Part shown: positions 41,466 to 51,386 of the stretch, piece by piece
Numbering within the stretch: the stretch's first letter is position 1
Layout of the letters: each line of letters starts with the position of its first letter
Assembly: GCF_963583255.1 (NCBI RefSeq)
Contig: NC_084809.1
Coordinates: forward strand, 5,999,501 to 6,063,500
Reading direction: 5' to 3'
Length of the DNA stretch: 64,000 nucleotides
From: Pyrus communis
Taxonomy: Eukaryota; Streptophyta; Magnoliopsida; Rosales; Rosaceae
Position numbers and translations under genes: made by a program
Notes under the pieces: generated by a model
The model's input: the letters and a program-made list of their open reading frames with translations, nothing else
Database searches by the model: none
Told to the model about the DNA's origin: nothing

Positions 41466-42902
41466 ATGCCACAGTCATCACCGGAGTCTCTACTTCAGCT
41501 CCTCCAATGCTTCCTCAAGCACCCTAACCAAATCAAACAGATCCATTCCCGCCTAATCAGCAACGGTCATCTCCTCCACAACCAAAACCCTAAACCCTCC
41601 GCTTCCAAATGGATGCCAACCCTCCTCTACAACACTTTGATCAGAGCCCATCTCGGTTTCGGCCAACCCCGCAAGACCCTCCTCCTCTTCATCCACATGC
41701 TTGCCCACCAAGCCCCTCCCAACAGCCACACATTCCCTCCGCTTATCAAAGCAGCCGCAGCCACCTCTTCCTCCTCCTCGTCGCCCCGTCCGGGCTCTCC
41801 CCTTCATACCCAAGTCGTAAAACGCGGCGTTTTGCGCGACCCTTTTATACAGACCTCGTTTGTGAGCTTCTATGCTGAGCTTGGTAAATTGTGCGATGCG
41901 CGTAAGGTGTTTGAGGAAATGTCTGAACCATGTGTGGTTGCGTGCAATGCGATGATTGATGGGTTTGGGAAGAATAGGGATATGGGTTCTGCTGTTTTGC
42001 TATTTGAAAGCATGCTGGAAAGGGACGTGGTTTCATGGACAATCGTTATAAACGGGTTTGGGAGAAATGGGTGTTTTAGCGAGGGAATTTGGTTTTTTCA
42101 GATGATGATGAATCATGAGAATGTGATGGGTTGTTTTGTGAAGCCAAATGAAGCTACTTATGTTAGTGTGCTTTCTTCCTGTGCTAATTTGGGTGGGTGG
42201 GGATCTATTTATTGGGGGAAGCAAATACATGGGCATGTTATTAGGAATGTGATTGAATTGACTGCGTTTTTGGGGACTGCATTGGTGGATCTTTACGGGA
42301 AGACTGGCTGTTTGAACAGTGCCAGATACGTGTACCAGCAAGTGGTAGTTAAAGAAGTTTGTACTTGGAATGCGATGATTTCTGCACTTTCTTTGCATGG
42401 TAAAGAGAAGGAGGCTTTGGACTTGTTTGAAAAAATGAAGATCGAGAGGTTGCAGCCTAACGGGGTTACATTTGTCGCAGTTCTTACAGCATGTGCTCGT
42501 GGAAAACTGGTGAAGTTTGGTTCGGAATTGTTTAGATCAATGACCAATGATTTTGGAGTTGAGCCGACAATGGAACACTACGGGTGTGTGGTTGACCTCT
42601 TGGGCAGAGCAGGGCTGTTTTGGGAGGCAACTGAAGTTATTAAGGGCATGCCTTTCGAGCCTGATGCCTCTGTATTGGGGGCTCTTTTAGGTTCTTGTAA
42701 GATTCATGGGACTGCTGAGCTGGGAAATGAAGTTGGTGAGAAACTTCTCGAGTTGCAGCCACAACACTGTGGACGATACGTGGTTTTGTCAAACATTAAT
42801 GCTGGGAAGGAGAGATGGGATCTTGCTGCAGCTGTGAGGAAAACAATGGTGGATGCCGGAATTCGGAAAATTCCGGCCTACAGTATGATTGATGCAAAGT
42901 AG
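41466..42902 (+). CDS. Pentatricopeptide repeat protein, PLS class with E-type C-terminus (PPR-B)
   Basis: RNA-binding protein expected to act in a mitochondrion or plastid on specific transcripts. Intronless, 478 residues, as usual for plant PPR genes. Tandem helical repeats are readable from about residue 50: YNTLIRAHLG, FIQTSFVSFYAELGKLCDARKV (split in text), VVACNAMIDGFGK, VVSWTIVINGFGR, ATYVSVLSSCANLG, FLGTALVDLYGKTG, VCTWNAMISALSL, VTFVAVLTACARG, and MEHYGCVVDLLGRAG. The C-terminus has an E-type region (GALLGSCKIHG, YVVLSNINAGKERW, IPAYSMID) and no DYW deaminase. The start at 41466 is the first ATG and is followed by KQIHSRLISNG-like N-terminal text typical of this class. It resembles Arabidopsis At1g10330/At1g33350-type proteins (from memory). 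This is the only complete copy in the window; copy A at 24573-31171 is broken. Confidence 0.93.
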   Translation: MPQSSPESLLQLLQCFLKHPNQIKQIHSRLISNGHLLHNQNPKPSASKWMPTLLYNTLIRAHLGFGQPRKTLLLFIHMLAHQAPPNSHTFPPLIKAAAATSSSSSSPRPGSPLHTQVVKRGVLRDPFIQTSFVSFYAELGKLCDARKVFEEMSEPCVVACNAMIDGFGKNRDMGSAVLLFESMLERDVVSWTIVINGFGRNGCFSEGIWFFQMMMNHENVMGCFVKPNEATYVSVLSSCANLGGWGSIYWGKQIHGHVIRNVIELTAFLGTALVDLYGKTGCLNSARYVYQQVVVKEVCTWNAMISALSLHGKEKEALDLFEKMKIERLQPNGVTFVAVLTACARGKLVKFGSELFRSMTNDFGVEPTMEHYGCVVDLLGRAGLFWEATEVIKGMPFEPDASVLGALLGSCKIHGTAELGNEVGEKLLELQPQHCGRYVVLSNINAGKERWDLAAAVRKTMVDAGIRKIPAYSMIDAK

Positions 42903-43868
42903 AATTAGGGAAACTGATAATTTCTTGTATTTCTAATTAGCTATATATCTCTGTCTTAGACTCTTAGCCATTTAAAGTTGTGTAGAAAAATTCCGATTTT
43001 CGGAGTTTACAATTTTACTTTGCGATTCCAATATGGTTTTAGCAAAAAAAAATATGGTTTTTTTTTTTTTGGTCAATGAAAAAAAAAAAAAAATGCACAC
43101 ATATATGGTTGGTCCTGCTTGCTTAGAGCCAGTGGCACGAAACGAACCACTGCCGTAACCTGTCCCTTTGAACGACTCCAAAAGAAATGACTTTGTAGTC
43201 TCCATCCTTTTGGTGTAATATGTAATATGAAACTGGAGAAGAGATTCTCCGGATCTCTTCCATCAAGATTATCGGATTAAGTAATCTGAATTTTTTCAAA
43301 TTTCATCTAACGGCTTATCTGTTTGGATCTCTTAAAAACTGTAATAATTTTTTATCGTTTAATGAAATTTGAAAGATTCGGATCACTTGATCCGATGGTC
43401 TAGGTATAAAAGATTTATCTCATGAAACAGAATCTCAATCTGTCACTTGATAGGGAGAGGTGGGACCTCCTTTGTTAGTCTTAGTTGGGAGTCTCTACTT
43501 TCTAAGAAAGAATATTAATAATTTGTATTGACAAGTGTTTGAGACGTAAATTTTTTCGGTTTTGCATAAGTCAAAGTTAGCTGTTGATGAAATTGTGACT
43601 TGCGAGTCACATTTTCATTATTCAAAGTTGATGACGACGTATGTCTGAGGCTATCAAAAGTTTTTCTGTAAGATGAATTCTTTTGAATCCATCCACACAA
43701 TAACAACACGAAAGACGTGTATTGTAAAGGTTTTGAATCTTGATTTGTTCGTATTGGAAGAGTTGGACATCAGTCCTTACGTCATGTTCTCCAGTTGCCC
43801 AAAAGTTTGAAGGTAATAATATACACATAAATATATTGAATAAAATTACAATGAAAGAAAAGGCCATA

Positions 43869-44086
43869 TTTGAATTGAAACCCAGATCTTCTCCGGATCT
43901 AAAAAATCTGAGTTTAAAAATCAAATAATCTAGACCGTTGAAATGTAATCCAACGACTATAATTATTATAACTTTTAGAAGGGCTTCCTGTTTGTAGCTG
44001 TTGGATCAAATTTTAATTATCCGGATTATTTGATCCTTAGGCTCAAATTTTTTGGAGCCGGAGAGGATCTGGGCTCTTTGAATTGA
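43869..44086. mobile_element. 198-bp MITE with 9-10 bp target duplication
   Basis: Element 43879-44076, flanked by TTTGAATTGA at 43869-43878 and 44077-44086; block A has the site once. Inverted ends read CCCAGATCTTCTCCGGATC and, reversed, CCCAGATCCTCTCCGGCTC. Duplication length suggests a Mutator-type MITE. Confidence 0.85.
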
Positions 44087-44392
44087 GCTCTTCAAAGAAT
44101 GAATCAGATAAGAAGTCATCTGGTTCAGAAATCAAGTAATATGGTAGAGATGAAGAAATGGAGACCGAGGACGTACGGAAAATCAAGTATTTGAAATTAT
44201 CCTAAAAAATTGGACTCCCATAAGAACTCTTGGAATGAATATATATGGCGGCCTTGTGACAAATTTTATAACCACGGCCATGCAACCGCGAGCAGTTTTT
44301 GAGGGTTCGGTGGCATTGTTGTTTACGTGTTTTAATTTGAATAAGCAACATAGTTGATATGTCATGGAACATAAAATATACAATATTAATAA

Positions 44393-44427
<35 letters not shown>

Positions 44428-44534
44428 TCAACTGTGGATATGCTTTCAACACAATATTATTAGAAAATAATCGTATGCCACATACTCAGAAAACAAGCAG
44501 CCCGCAGAAGTCACAAACCAACTAGCTATACCTG

Positions 44535-44542
44535 TATAAATA
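44535..44542 (+). promoter_or_regulatory. TATA box of CSLB-B
   Basis: TATAAATA, 101 bp before the ATG, as in CSLB-A. Confidence 0.6.
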
Positions 44543-44642
44543 TGTAGAGATGCCTGCCAATTAACATTGAGCCAGGCTGCTGAACCACCCTCACTACACT
44601 TTGCATAAACCAAGCCACATAAATTTTCTTCGCGTTTTTCCA

Positions 44643-47345
44643 ATGGCTAACCAAAACTCACTCCCTCTACATGAAAGAATAGAGCTTAGATACACTCTGC
44701 ATAAAGTCATTGAGTTCATAATCCTCTTCCTCCTCCTTTCACTCCTCGTTCATCGTCTTCTCTCTTTCAACAACCATGGTTTCGCTTGGCTCATTGCTTT
44801 CCTGTGTGAGCTCTCTTTCACCTTAAATTGGGTCATCACCATAAGCAACAAATGGAACATTGTCGAATATAAAACCTACCCTGACCGCCTCTTACAACGG
44901 TATCTATGCACATCATCTCATTTTATGTATCGCTTAATTATATATGGAACTTTTTGTTGATAATGTAGTTTTGTTGATAATTAGGGTTTCTAAGCATGAA
45001 CTCCCTCCGGTGGACATGTTTGTGACAACTGCAGACTCGAACTTGGAACCACCTATTATTACCATAAACACTGTTTTGTCTCTGTTGGCTGTGGACTACC
45101 CAACAAACAAGCTAGCTTGCTATGTATCTGATGATGGCTGTTCTCCCCTCACCTTCTACTCGCTTTCGGAAGCATCAAAGTTTGCCGAGCATTGGGTTCC
45201 ATTCTGCAGGAAATACAGTGTTCAAGTTAGAGCTCCTTTTAGATACTTCTCAAATAATAATGCCACATTTTCCAGTAATGACTCGAGTGAATTCAAGCAA
45301 AAATGGACATTATTGAAGGTGACCAATAATTTCAATTTTGATTTATATTACCAGAAAAATACTTATATATGTTGCGACTGTGTGAATCTAAACCACATAT
45401 TCAGGAGAGGTATTCATCAAATTCCCCCCTTAACTTGTGACTGTTAGCCAATTTCCCCCCTCAACTTTAATTTTGGCCAATTTCCCCCCTCAACTCTCAT
45501 AATTAGTCAATTTCCCCCCTCAACTTTAATTTAGCCAATTTCCCCCCTCAACTTTTATAATTAGTCAATTTGCACCCTACTGTTAATTTTTTAATTTGAT
45601 CATAATTAAACAAGTGTGTGTAAGAAACTAAATAAGATGTATGTTAATCATGTTCCTATATCTTTATCCTATTACAAATAGATTAAAATTTAGAATTTTA
45701 CAATTTATCATAGATAGTATTATTAGTCATAGTAAATCAGTATGGAGTAATTTGATTTGATTTTTGACTATACAAAATTGATAACGAAAAGGATTGATGT
45801 GTAAATTTTTGTATGTGAATACAATTTTCTTTATAAAAGTGAAAGCTAAGTTCAAGTAAATTGCAAAGAATCGAGGTTTAGTGAAAAAAATGGCTAGTCT
45901 ATTCATAATTTTCGACTCCTTATTAAGAAAAACGCATTTTATTGAAATAGGTCTGATCCATAAGTTTAGGATTATTATTTCTTTTTGTTATTATTTCTTT
46001 TTCTACATGCTTTAAACCCGATTCATAACTTTTTCTTATAATCAACCCATATCACATACTAATTGTATTATGTTTTTGTATATTTTACCCTATATTATGC
46101 AAGTGAGTTTATGTTAATTTTAGTACTTTGTTGGAAGTTATTAGAAAGATTGAAAATTAAGAAAAGAATAGATGGAAAATTATAAAAAAAAAAATTAACA
46201 GTAGGGTGCAAATTGACTAATTTTGAGAGTTGAGGGGGGAAATTGGCCAAATTAAAGTTGAAGGGGGAAATTGACTAATTATGAGAGTTGAGGGGGCAAA
46301 TTGGCCAAAATTAAAGTTGAGGGGGGAAATTGGCCAATGGTCACAAGTTCAGGGGGGGAATTGATGAATACCTCTATTCAGGAAAAGAATAATTAACTTG
46401 ATTAGTGATTCATATTCACAATATGTAGCAACATTTTATACTTTCGACTGTTTGGCAAAAGAACATTATTTTTGTTATTTTGTCTATTTTATGTATATAT
46501 ACTTGATGATGACAAATGAACTTGTTTGTATTCATGTTCTGAAGGATGAGTACGAGCAGCTTAGCCGCAAAATTGAGGATGCGGTGGGAAAATCTATTCC
46601 ATTCGATCTTAGCCAAGACTTCCCAGTTTTTTCAAATATAGAACGTAATAATCACCCAACAATTATCAAGGTATACACGGCTCAATGTTCTGAAACTTTC
46701 TGCTCCTTTATCCTCTGCGCTGTGGCTTTTCTTCAAAGCAACGTTTTCAATTTTTGGAAAAATGTATGTTAGATAAAGCATATGAACTATGAAATATATA
46801 TATATATATATATATATATAGTGGTACATACTATATCTATCCAGAAAGATACAGAGACAAACACAAAAAATATCTATATGATTTAAGAACTAGACAAAGA
46901 TACCCTAGCTAGGACCATTTACAACTGTATCAATCCCGTGACTCCTTCACCTGCAATATACTACGGTTTTGTCGTACCGTAAAAATTTAGATGGACCGAA
47001 TTTCCTAGCTATTTTTCCTTTGCCGAATTAAAACTAATCTGAAACAAGCAATTGCGAAGGTGGGTCGTGAAATGAGTTAGAATTAAGATGGCTTGATTCC
47101 CTTTGCAACCAAAAACAAAAAAAGAAAAACCAAAAAGGAGATCGGGTGCATTTTAAAACACTAACTAGATAGAAAACTGATTGATTAGATGATTTTATAT
47201 TTTGAAGGTTCTATGGGAGAACAAGGAAGATGTTTCAGATGGACCGCCACATTTGATATATATATCAAGAGAAAAACGGCCAAAGCATCCCCATCATTCC
47301 AAAGCCGGGGCCATGAATGTTTTGGTACCATGAGTTTAATTTCAA

Positions 47346-47386
<41 letters not shown>

Positions 47387-49508
47387 TCTAATAATTATTT
47401 AATTTTAACCAGTTGATCAATTAATCGATCACTAATTTATTGATTGTAGACTAGAGTCTCTGGGTTAATGACCAATGCACCCTTCATGCTGAACGTAGAC
47501 TGCGATATGTTTGTCAACAACCCAAACATTATGTTGCATGCAATGTGTACGTTGCTCGGATCCGAGAACGAAACCAAAAATGCGTTTGCTCAGTTTCCAC
47601 AGATCTTCTATGACGGACTCAAGGATGATCCATTCGGGAATCAGATGGTAGTTTTGTGGAAGGTACACACAAAAATCAATTTTGTCAGATTTTCATTTGC
47701 TAACTAAATAATATAACTGTTACCATGTATGCATGCATGGTAGTTTGTGGGGCATGGAATAGCAGGAATTCAAGGCCCTATTTATGCGGGAACAGGATGT
47801 GTTCATAGACGAAAAGTTATCTATGGTCTATCCCCTACTGATACCAAAACCGGAGAAAGATACCCTAATATTGGTAGTGGTAATTTGGCAAATCAAATTA
47901 AATGTCTAAAACCTGATGTGTAAACTCAATGAATGCATGATCGATCCTAGTTTTACTGTTTTTTTGGCAGGAAAAGTAGAAATGGTTAAAAATTTTGGGA
48001 CTTCAGAAGAATTCACCAAATCAGCTGGTGATGCCTTGCAAGGGAATACAGAATGTGTAAACATGTCTTCGAAATCCATTGAGGCTGCACACCGAGTTGG
48101 AGAATGTGAGTACGAATATGGCACCAATTGGGGAATAAAGGTACATTGATGAAATATTGTTTTGTATCAATAAAATTTTGTCACATTAGTTGAGATTTAA
48201 AAACTTAAGATAGGATTCGGTACAACTACGGTTAATTGCAGCGTCGCTTCCAATTCCGAGTTTCATTTCATTTTTCAATCTCTATCTGTGCATATTTGTT
48301 TTGCTCTTTGTTAATTCCTTTTCTTGCTAAGGTGGGATGGAGGTATGGATCAACAACAGAAGATATCCTTACTGGCCTTTCAATCCATAACAAAGGTTGG
48401 AATTCTATTTTTTGTACACCAGACCCACCGGCGTTTCTAGGATGTGCACCTACAGGTGGTCCTGATTCCATGACCCAGCAGAAGAGATGGGCAACAGGCT
48501 TGCTTGAAATCCTGCTTAGTAAAAATTGTCCCATATTTGGCACTCTATTTGCAAATCTCCAATTCAGGATGTTCTTGTGTTACTTCTGGGTCCTTTCTTG
48601 GGGCCTACGTTGTATTCCTGAGCTGTGTTATGCTGCTTTGCCAGCTTATAGTATCATCACCAACACACATTTCTTACCCAAGGTGAGAGATATATATATA
48701 CCACATCCCTTTAATATGTTACTGTTCATGCAAGTAAAATATTTACTAATCAGGTCGTTATCAAGTTCTTTTGCTAAAATGGTGGCAATGTTTCAACTGT
48801 TCATATATCAAGAAAATCTGTATATACAGTACTGCTACAATATTTGGTGAACAAATTTGATGATATTAGAGTCATCATTGTTCAAGAGTTTTTACTCTTT
48901 CTAATCGCTTTAGATCTAAATGTGTAATGCAGGGCCAAGAACCAACCTACTATATACCCATAGCTCTCTTTGTCCTTTACCATATTTACACTTTATTGGA
49001 GCACCTTCAAACCGGTCTATCGATCCGAGCATGGTGGAATAACCAAAGAATGGGAAGAATAACTGTAATGAGTGCTTGGTTATTTGGATTTATTGGTGTC
49101 ATACTCAAACTCTTAGGGATAACTGAGACAGTCTTTGAAGTTACCAGAAAAGATCAATCTACTTCAAGTGATGAAGGCTCTGAAGATAGTGAAGCTGGCA
49201 GATTCACATTTGACACGTCTCCAATTTTCATGCCTCCCACAACTATTTTGCTGGTGCAGTTAACTGCGCTTGCTACTGCTTTCTTGGGTCTGCGGCCACA
49301 AGATCAAGACGAGCTAGGGTCAGGCCCCTTGGAGGTTATAAGTAGTGTGTGGTTGGTGTTATGCCTCTGGCCATTTTTGAAAGGGTTGTTTGGTACTGGG
49401 AAGTATGGAATTCCCCTATCCACCATATTCAAGTCTGTTGGTTTCACGCTATTGTTCTACACCTTGTGTAGAAATAAGAGTGATGCCCCTAAGCTCAATT
49501 ATGACTAG
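44643..49508 (+). CDS. Cellulose synthase-like protein B (CSLB), block B copy
   Basis: Paralog of 32430-36258 with identical exon phases: 44643-44899, 44985-45318, 46545-46670, 47208-47324, 47450-47662, 47744-47879, 47971-48140, 48332-48682, 48933-49508; 759 residues. All catalytic motifs are retained (PPVDMF, SDDG, NVDCD, TED, QQKRW). Exon 4 has the usual VLWENKE where copy A has Cys. The C-terminus continues ten codons past the copy A stop (ending KLNYD). Intron 2 is enlarged to 1.2 kb by a 968-bp MULE-type element (45407-46374), which could affect splicing or transcript level. An (AT)n run lies in intron 3. Membrane topology as in copy A. Of the two copies this one looks closer to the family consensus. 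Confidence 0.93.
45398..46383. mobile_element. 968-bp MULE-type TIR element in CSLB-B intron 2
   Basis: Element 45407-46374 flanked by a perfect 9-bp duplication TATTCAGGA (45398-45406 and 46375-46383); block A shows the site once (TATTCACGA near 33187). Terminal inverted repeats begin GAGGTATTCATCAAATTCCC and extend about 185 bp per side. Each arm is itself built of four to five degenerate units around CAATTTCCCCCCTCAACTTT. The AT-rich core has no transposase frame. A 9-bp target duplication with long repeated TIRs indicates a non-autonomous Mutator-like element. Confidence 0.92.
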
Positions 49509-50141
49509 TTGTCAGGCGTTGATGCAAGTGGGTCTCACATCTCATCAACCGCTTAAAACCGCTGAAGTGCGTATTGCCGGAAACTGTTGCTAGCTCTCAT
49601 GTTTCTAAACCATAAACAATGGTAGTACTACCTTCTTGGGTTTAGTATCTAATTCTGTAGAGTGTATGCTACAATTTCAACTTGGTAAAACATCCTTTAG
49701 AAGATATATGATATCACATGCTTATCTGGTTTACTATATAATTAAGCATTCCCATGTGATTAACTTTGGGACTAGTGGTGGAGCCACACAAAGAAAAATT
49801 TTCTCTTGCAACCATTTCAAAATTTAAATGGTGTCACTAAACCAATTAATGTTTGTCACGTGTTTAAAAATTGAATCACTATTCCATAAAGAACTTGTCA
49901 TGTAGTGAAATGTTGGAAAAGAGAACATCTTCACATGAGGACAAGGATAGACCCAAGCCCCTCTTGCAGTACTTTTTTAATTTTGTTGTGTATGCTTTGT
50001 CTTTGGTGTTTTTAGAACATTCTCAGTGAATGGCTCTATATGAGGTTGGAAAAGTGGTAGATATAACTCATTTTAGAGTCTCGAGGAACCTTTGAGGCTT
50101 TAAAAAAAAATCTCTCCCAATGAAGAGTTGTTTGTGACATA
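49509..50141. other. Spacer CSLB-B to CSLB pseudogene
   Basis: 3' UTR and spacer collinear with 36259-36957. No gene. Confidence 0.6.
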
Positions 50142-51315
50142 GCTGGAGCCACCATCATTAGTGTGAACACAGTGCTCTCTCTTCTAGCCGTTCATTATCC
50201 AACTCACAAGCTAGCTTGCTATGCATCAGATGATGGGTGTTCACCTCTCACTCTCTACTCTCTCCTTGAAGCCTCGGCGTTTGCTAAGCGTTGGGTACCC
50301 TTTTGCAAAGAGTACCATGTTCAATCCCATTTTGTAAAGTTATAGTCCATCAGGACTCCTTCAAGAATGGACAAAAAATGAAGGTAGGATTTGGCCTTAT
50401 ATGCTTAGTTGAATCTGTATATATGTATGATGTATTTATCTTTAATTTTGTAGGATGAGTATGAAAAGCTCTGCCAAGAAATTGAAGATGCTGTCCAAAA
50501 ATTGGCTCCTCTTAATTTTTCTAGTGACACTCATAGACAGCAGGAACCATCCCACTATAATCAAGGTTCTTTTTCTTTAATTCATACTACAAGAAAAAAC
50601 TCCCAATAAATTTAAATTTAGTTTCATTGGTAAAGTTATATATATATATATATATGCATGATGACTTTTATGGAGTGACAATATCAGCTCTTATTCAGTT
50701 TTTTAGATTATATATGCTAAACAATTGGCTGACGACTAATATCGTGGTCTCCTACAACTATTCCTCTAGGTTTAATTAGTGAAACCTATATAAACTTTCT
50801 ATCATTAATTTGAATTAATTTTTGTACAGGTGATATGGGAGAACAAAAGGAGAATTTCTCATGGTCTGGTGCACTTGGTTATGTAGCCAGGAAGAAGCGT
50901 CCAATTCACGCACATCATTACAAAGCTGGTGCTATAAACGCTTTGGTGAGAATTATTTGCTTGACTAAGAAAATGTTACCATCTCTCTTTTCAAATACAT
51001 TTGTAAAATTTGTAAATTACTGTTGTACTTAGGCTTAATTAGCTAGTGTAAAATCTAAGATTTTATACCTAATGACTAATTTTTTGATTTAGTTTTATAT
51101 ACATAGACGAGGCTCTTCGGGTGTTATGACAAATGCTCCATTTATGTTAAACGTGGACTGCAACATGTACACCAACAATCCAAAGATCATTCTTCATGCA
51201 ATGTGCCTACTGCTTGGTTTCAAGCATGAAAAGAAGGTGCACATTTGTACAGATTGCCCAAATGTTACAGGACACTTTGAAAGATGATCCATTTGGAAGC
51301 AAAGGGATTGTGGCG
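50142..51315 (+). pseudogene. CSLB pseudogene, block B, exons 2-5
   Basis: Remains of a second CSLB gene. Exon 2 piece (50142-50383; [27 protein letters not shown]) loses frame after EYHVQ. Exon 3 (50454-50565) is readable. Exon 4 (50830-50945; VIWENK...) has a 1-bp frameshift and an in-frame TAG. Exon 5 (51107-51315; [10 protein letters not shown]) has the DCD motif changed to DCN and a frame loss at KHEKK. Exons 1 and 6-9 are missing; the MULE at 51396 begins 80 bp after exon 5. This copy retains more than its block A counterpart (36958-37350). Confidence 0.9.
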
Positions 51316-51386
51316 GTAAAAGTGCGCATATTATGATCATTCGAGTCTTAATTTATGAATATTTTAGGTAGGATCACGATTGGTAA

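Larger units (their letters stand above)
42903..44642. other. Spacer PPR-B to CSLB-B
   Basis: Collinear with 31172-32429, longer because of a block-B-specific A/T homopolymer patch near 43045-43095, a probable insertion at about 43228-43425 (with the palindrome-like GGAGAAGAGATTCTCC near 43234) and the 198-bp MITE at 43879. No gene. Confidence 0.6.

Noticed and set aside
45407..46374. CRISPR-like array of CCCCCCTCAACTTT repeats
   Set aside because: Eukaryotic intron, units are degenerate, no regular spacers, and the two sets are inverted arms of a transposon with a 9-bp duplication.
24326..51315. Blocks A and B as two haplotypes of one locus placed side by side by the assembler
   Set aside because: They differ by several percent, by many independent insertions and in their flanks (DLH 5' half between them), which fits paralogs better; long reads would settle it.
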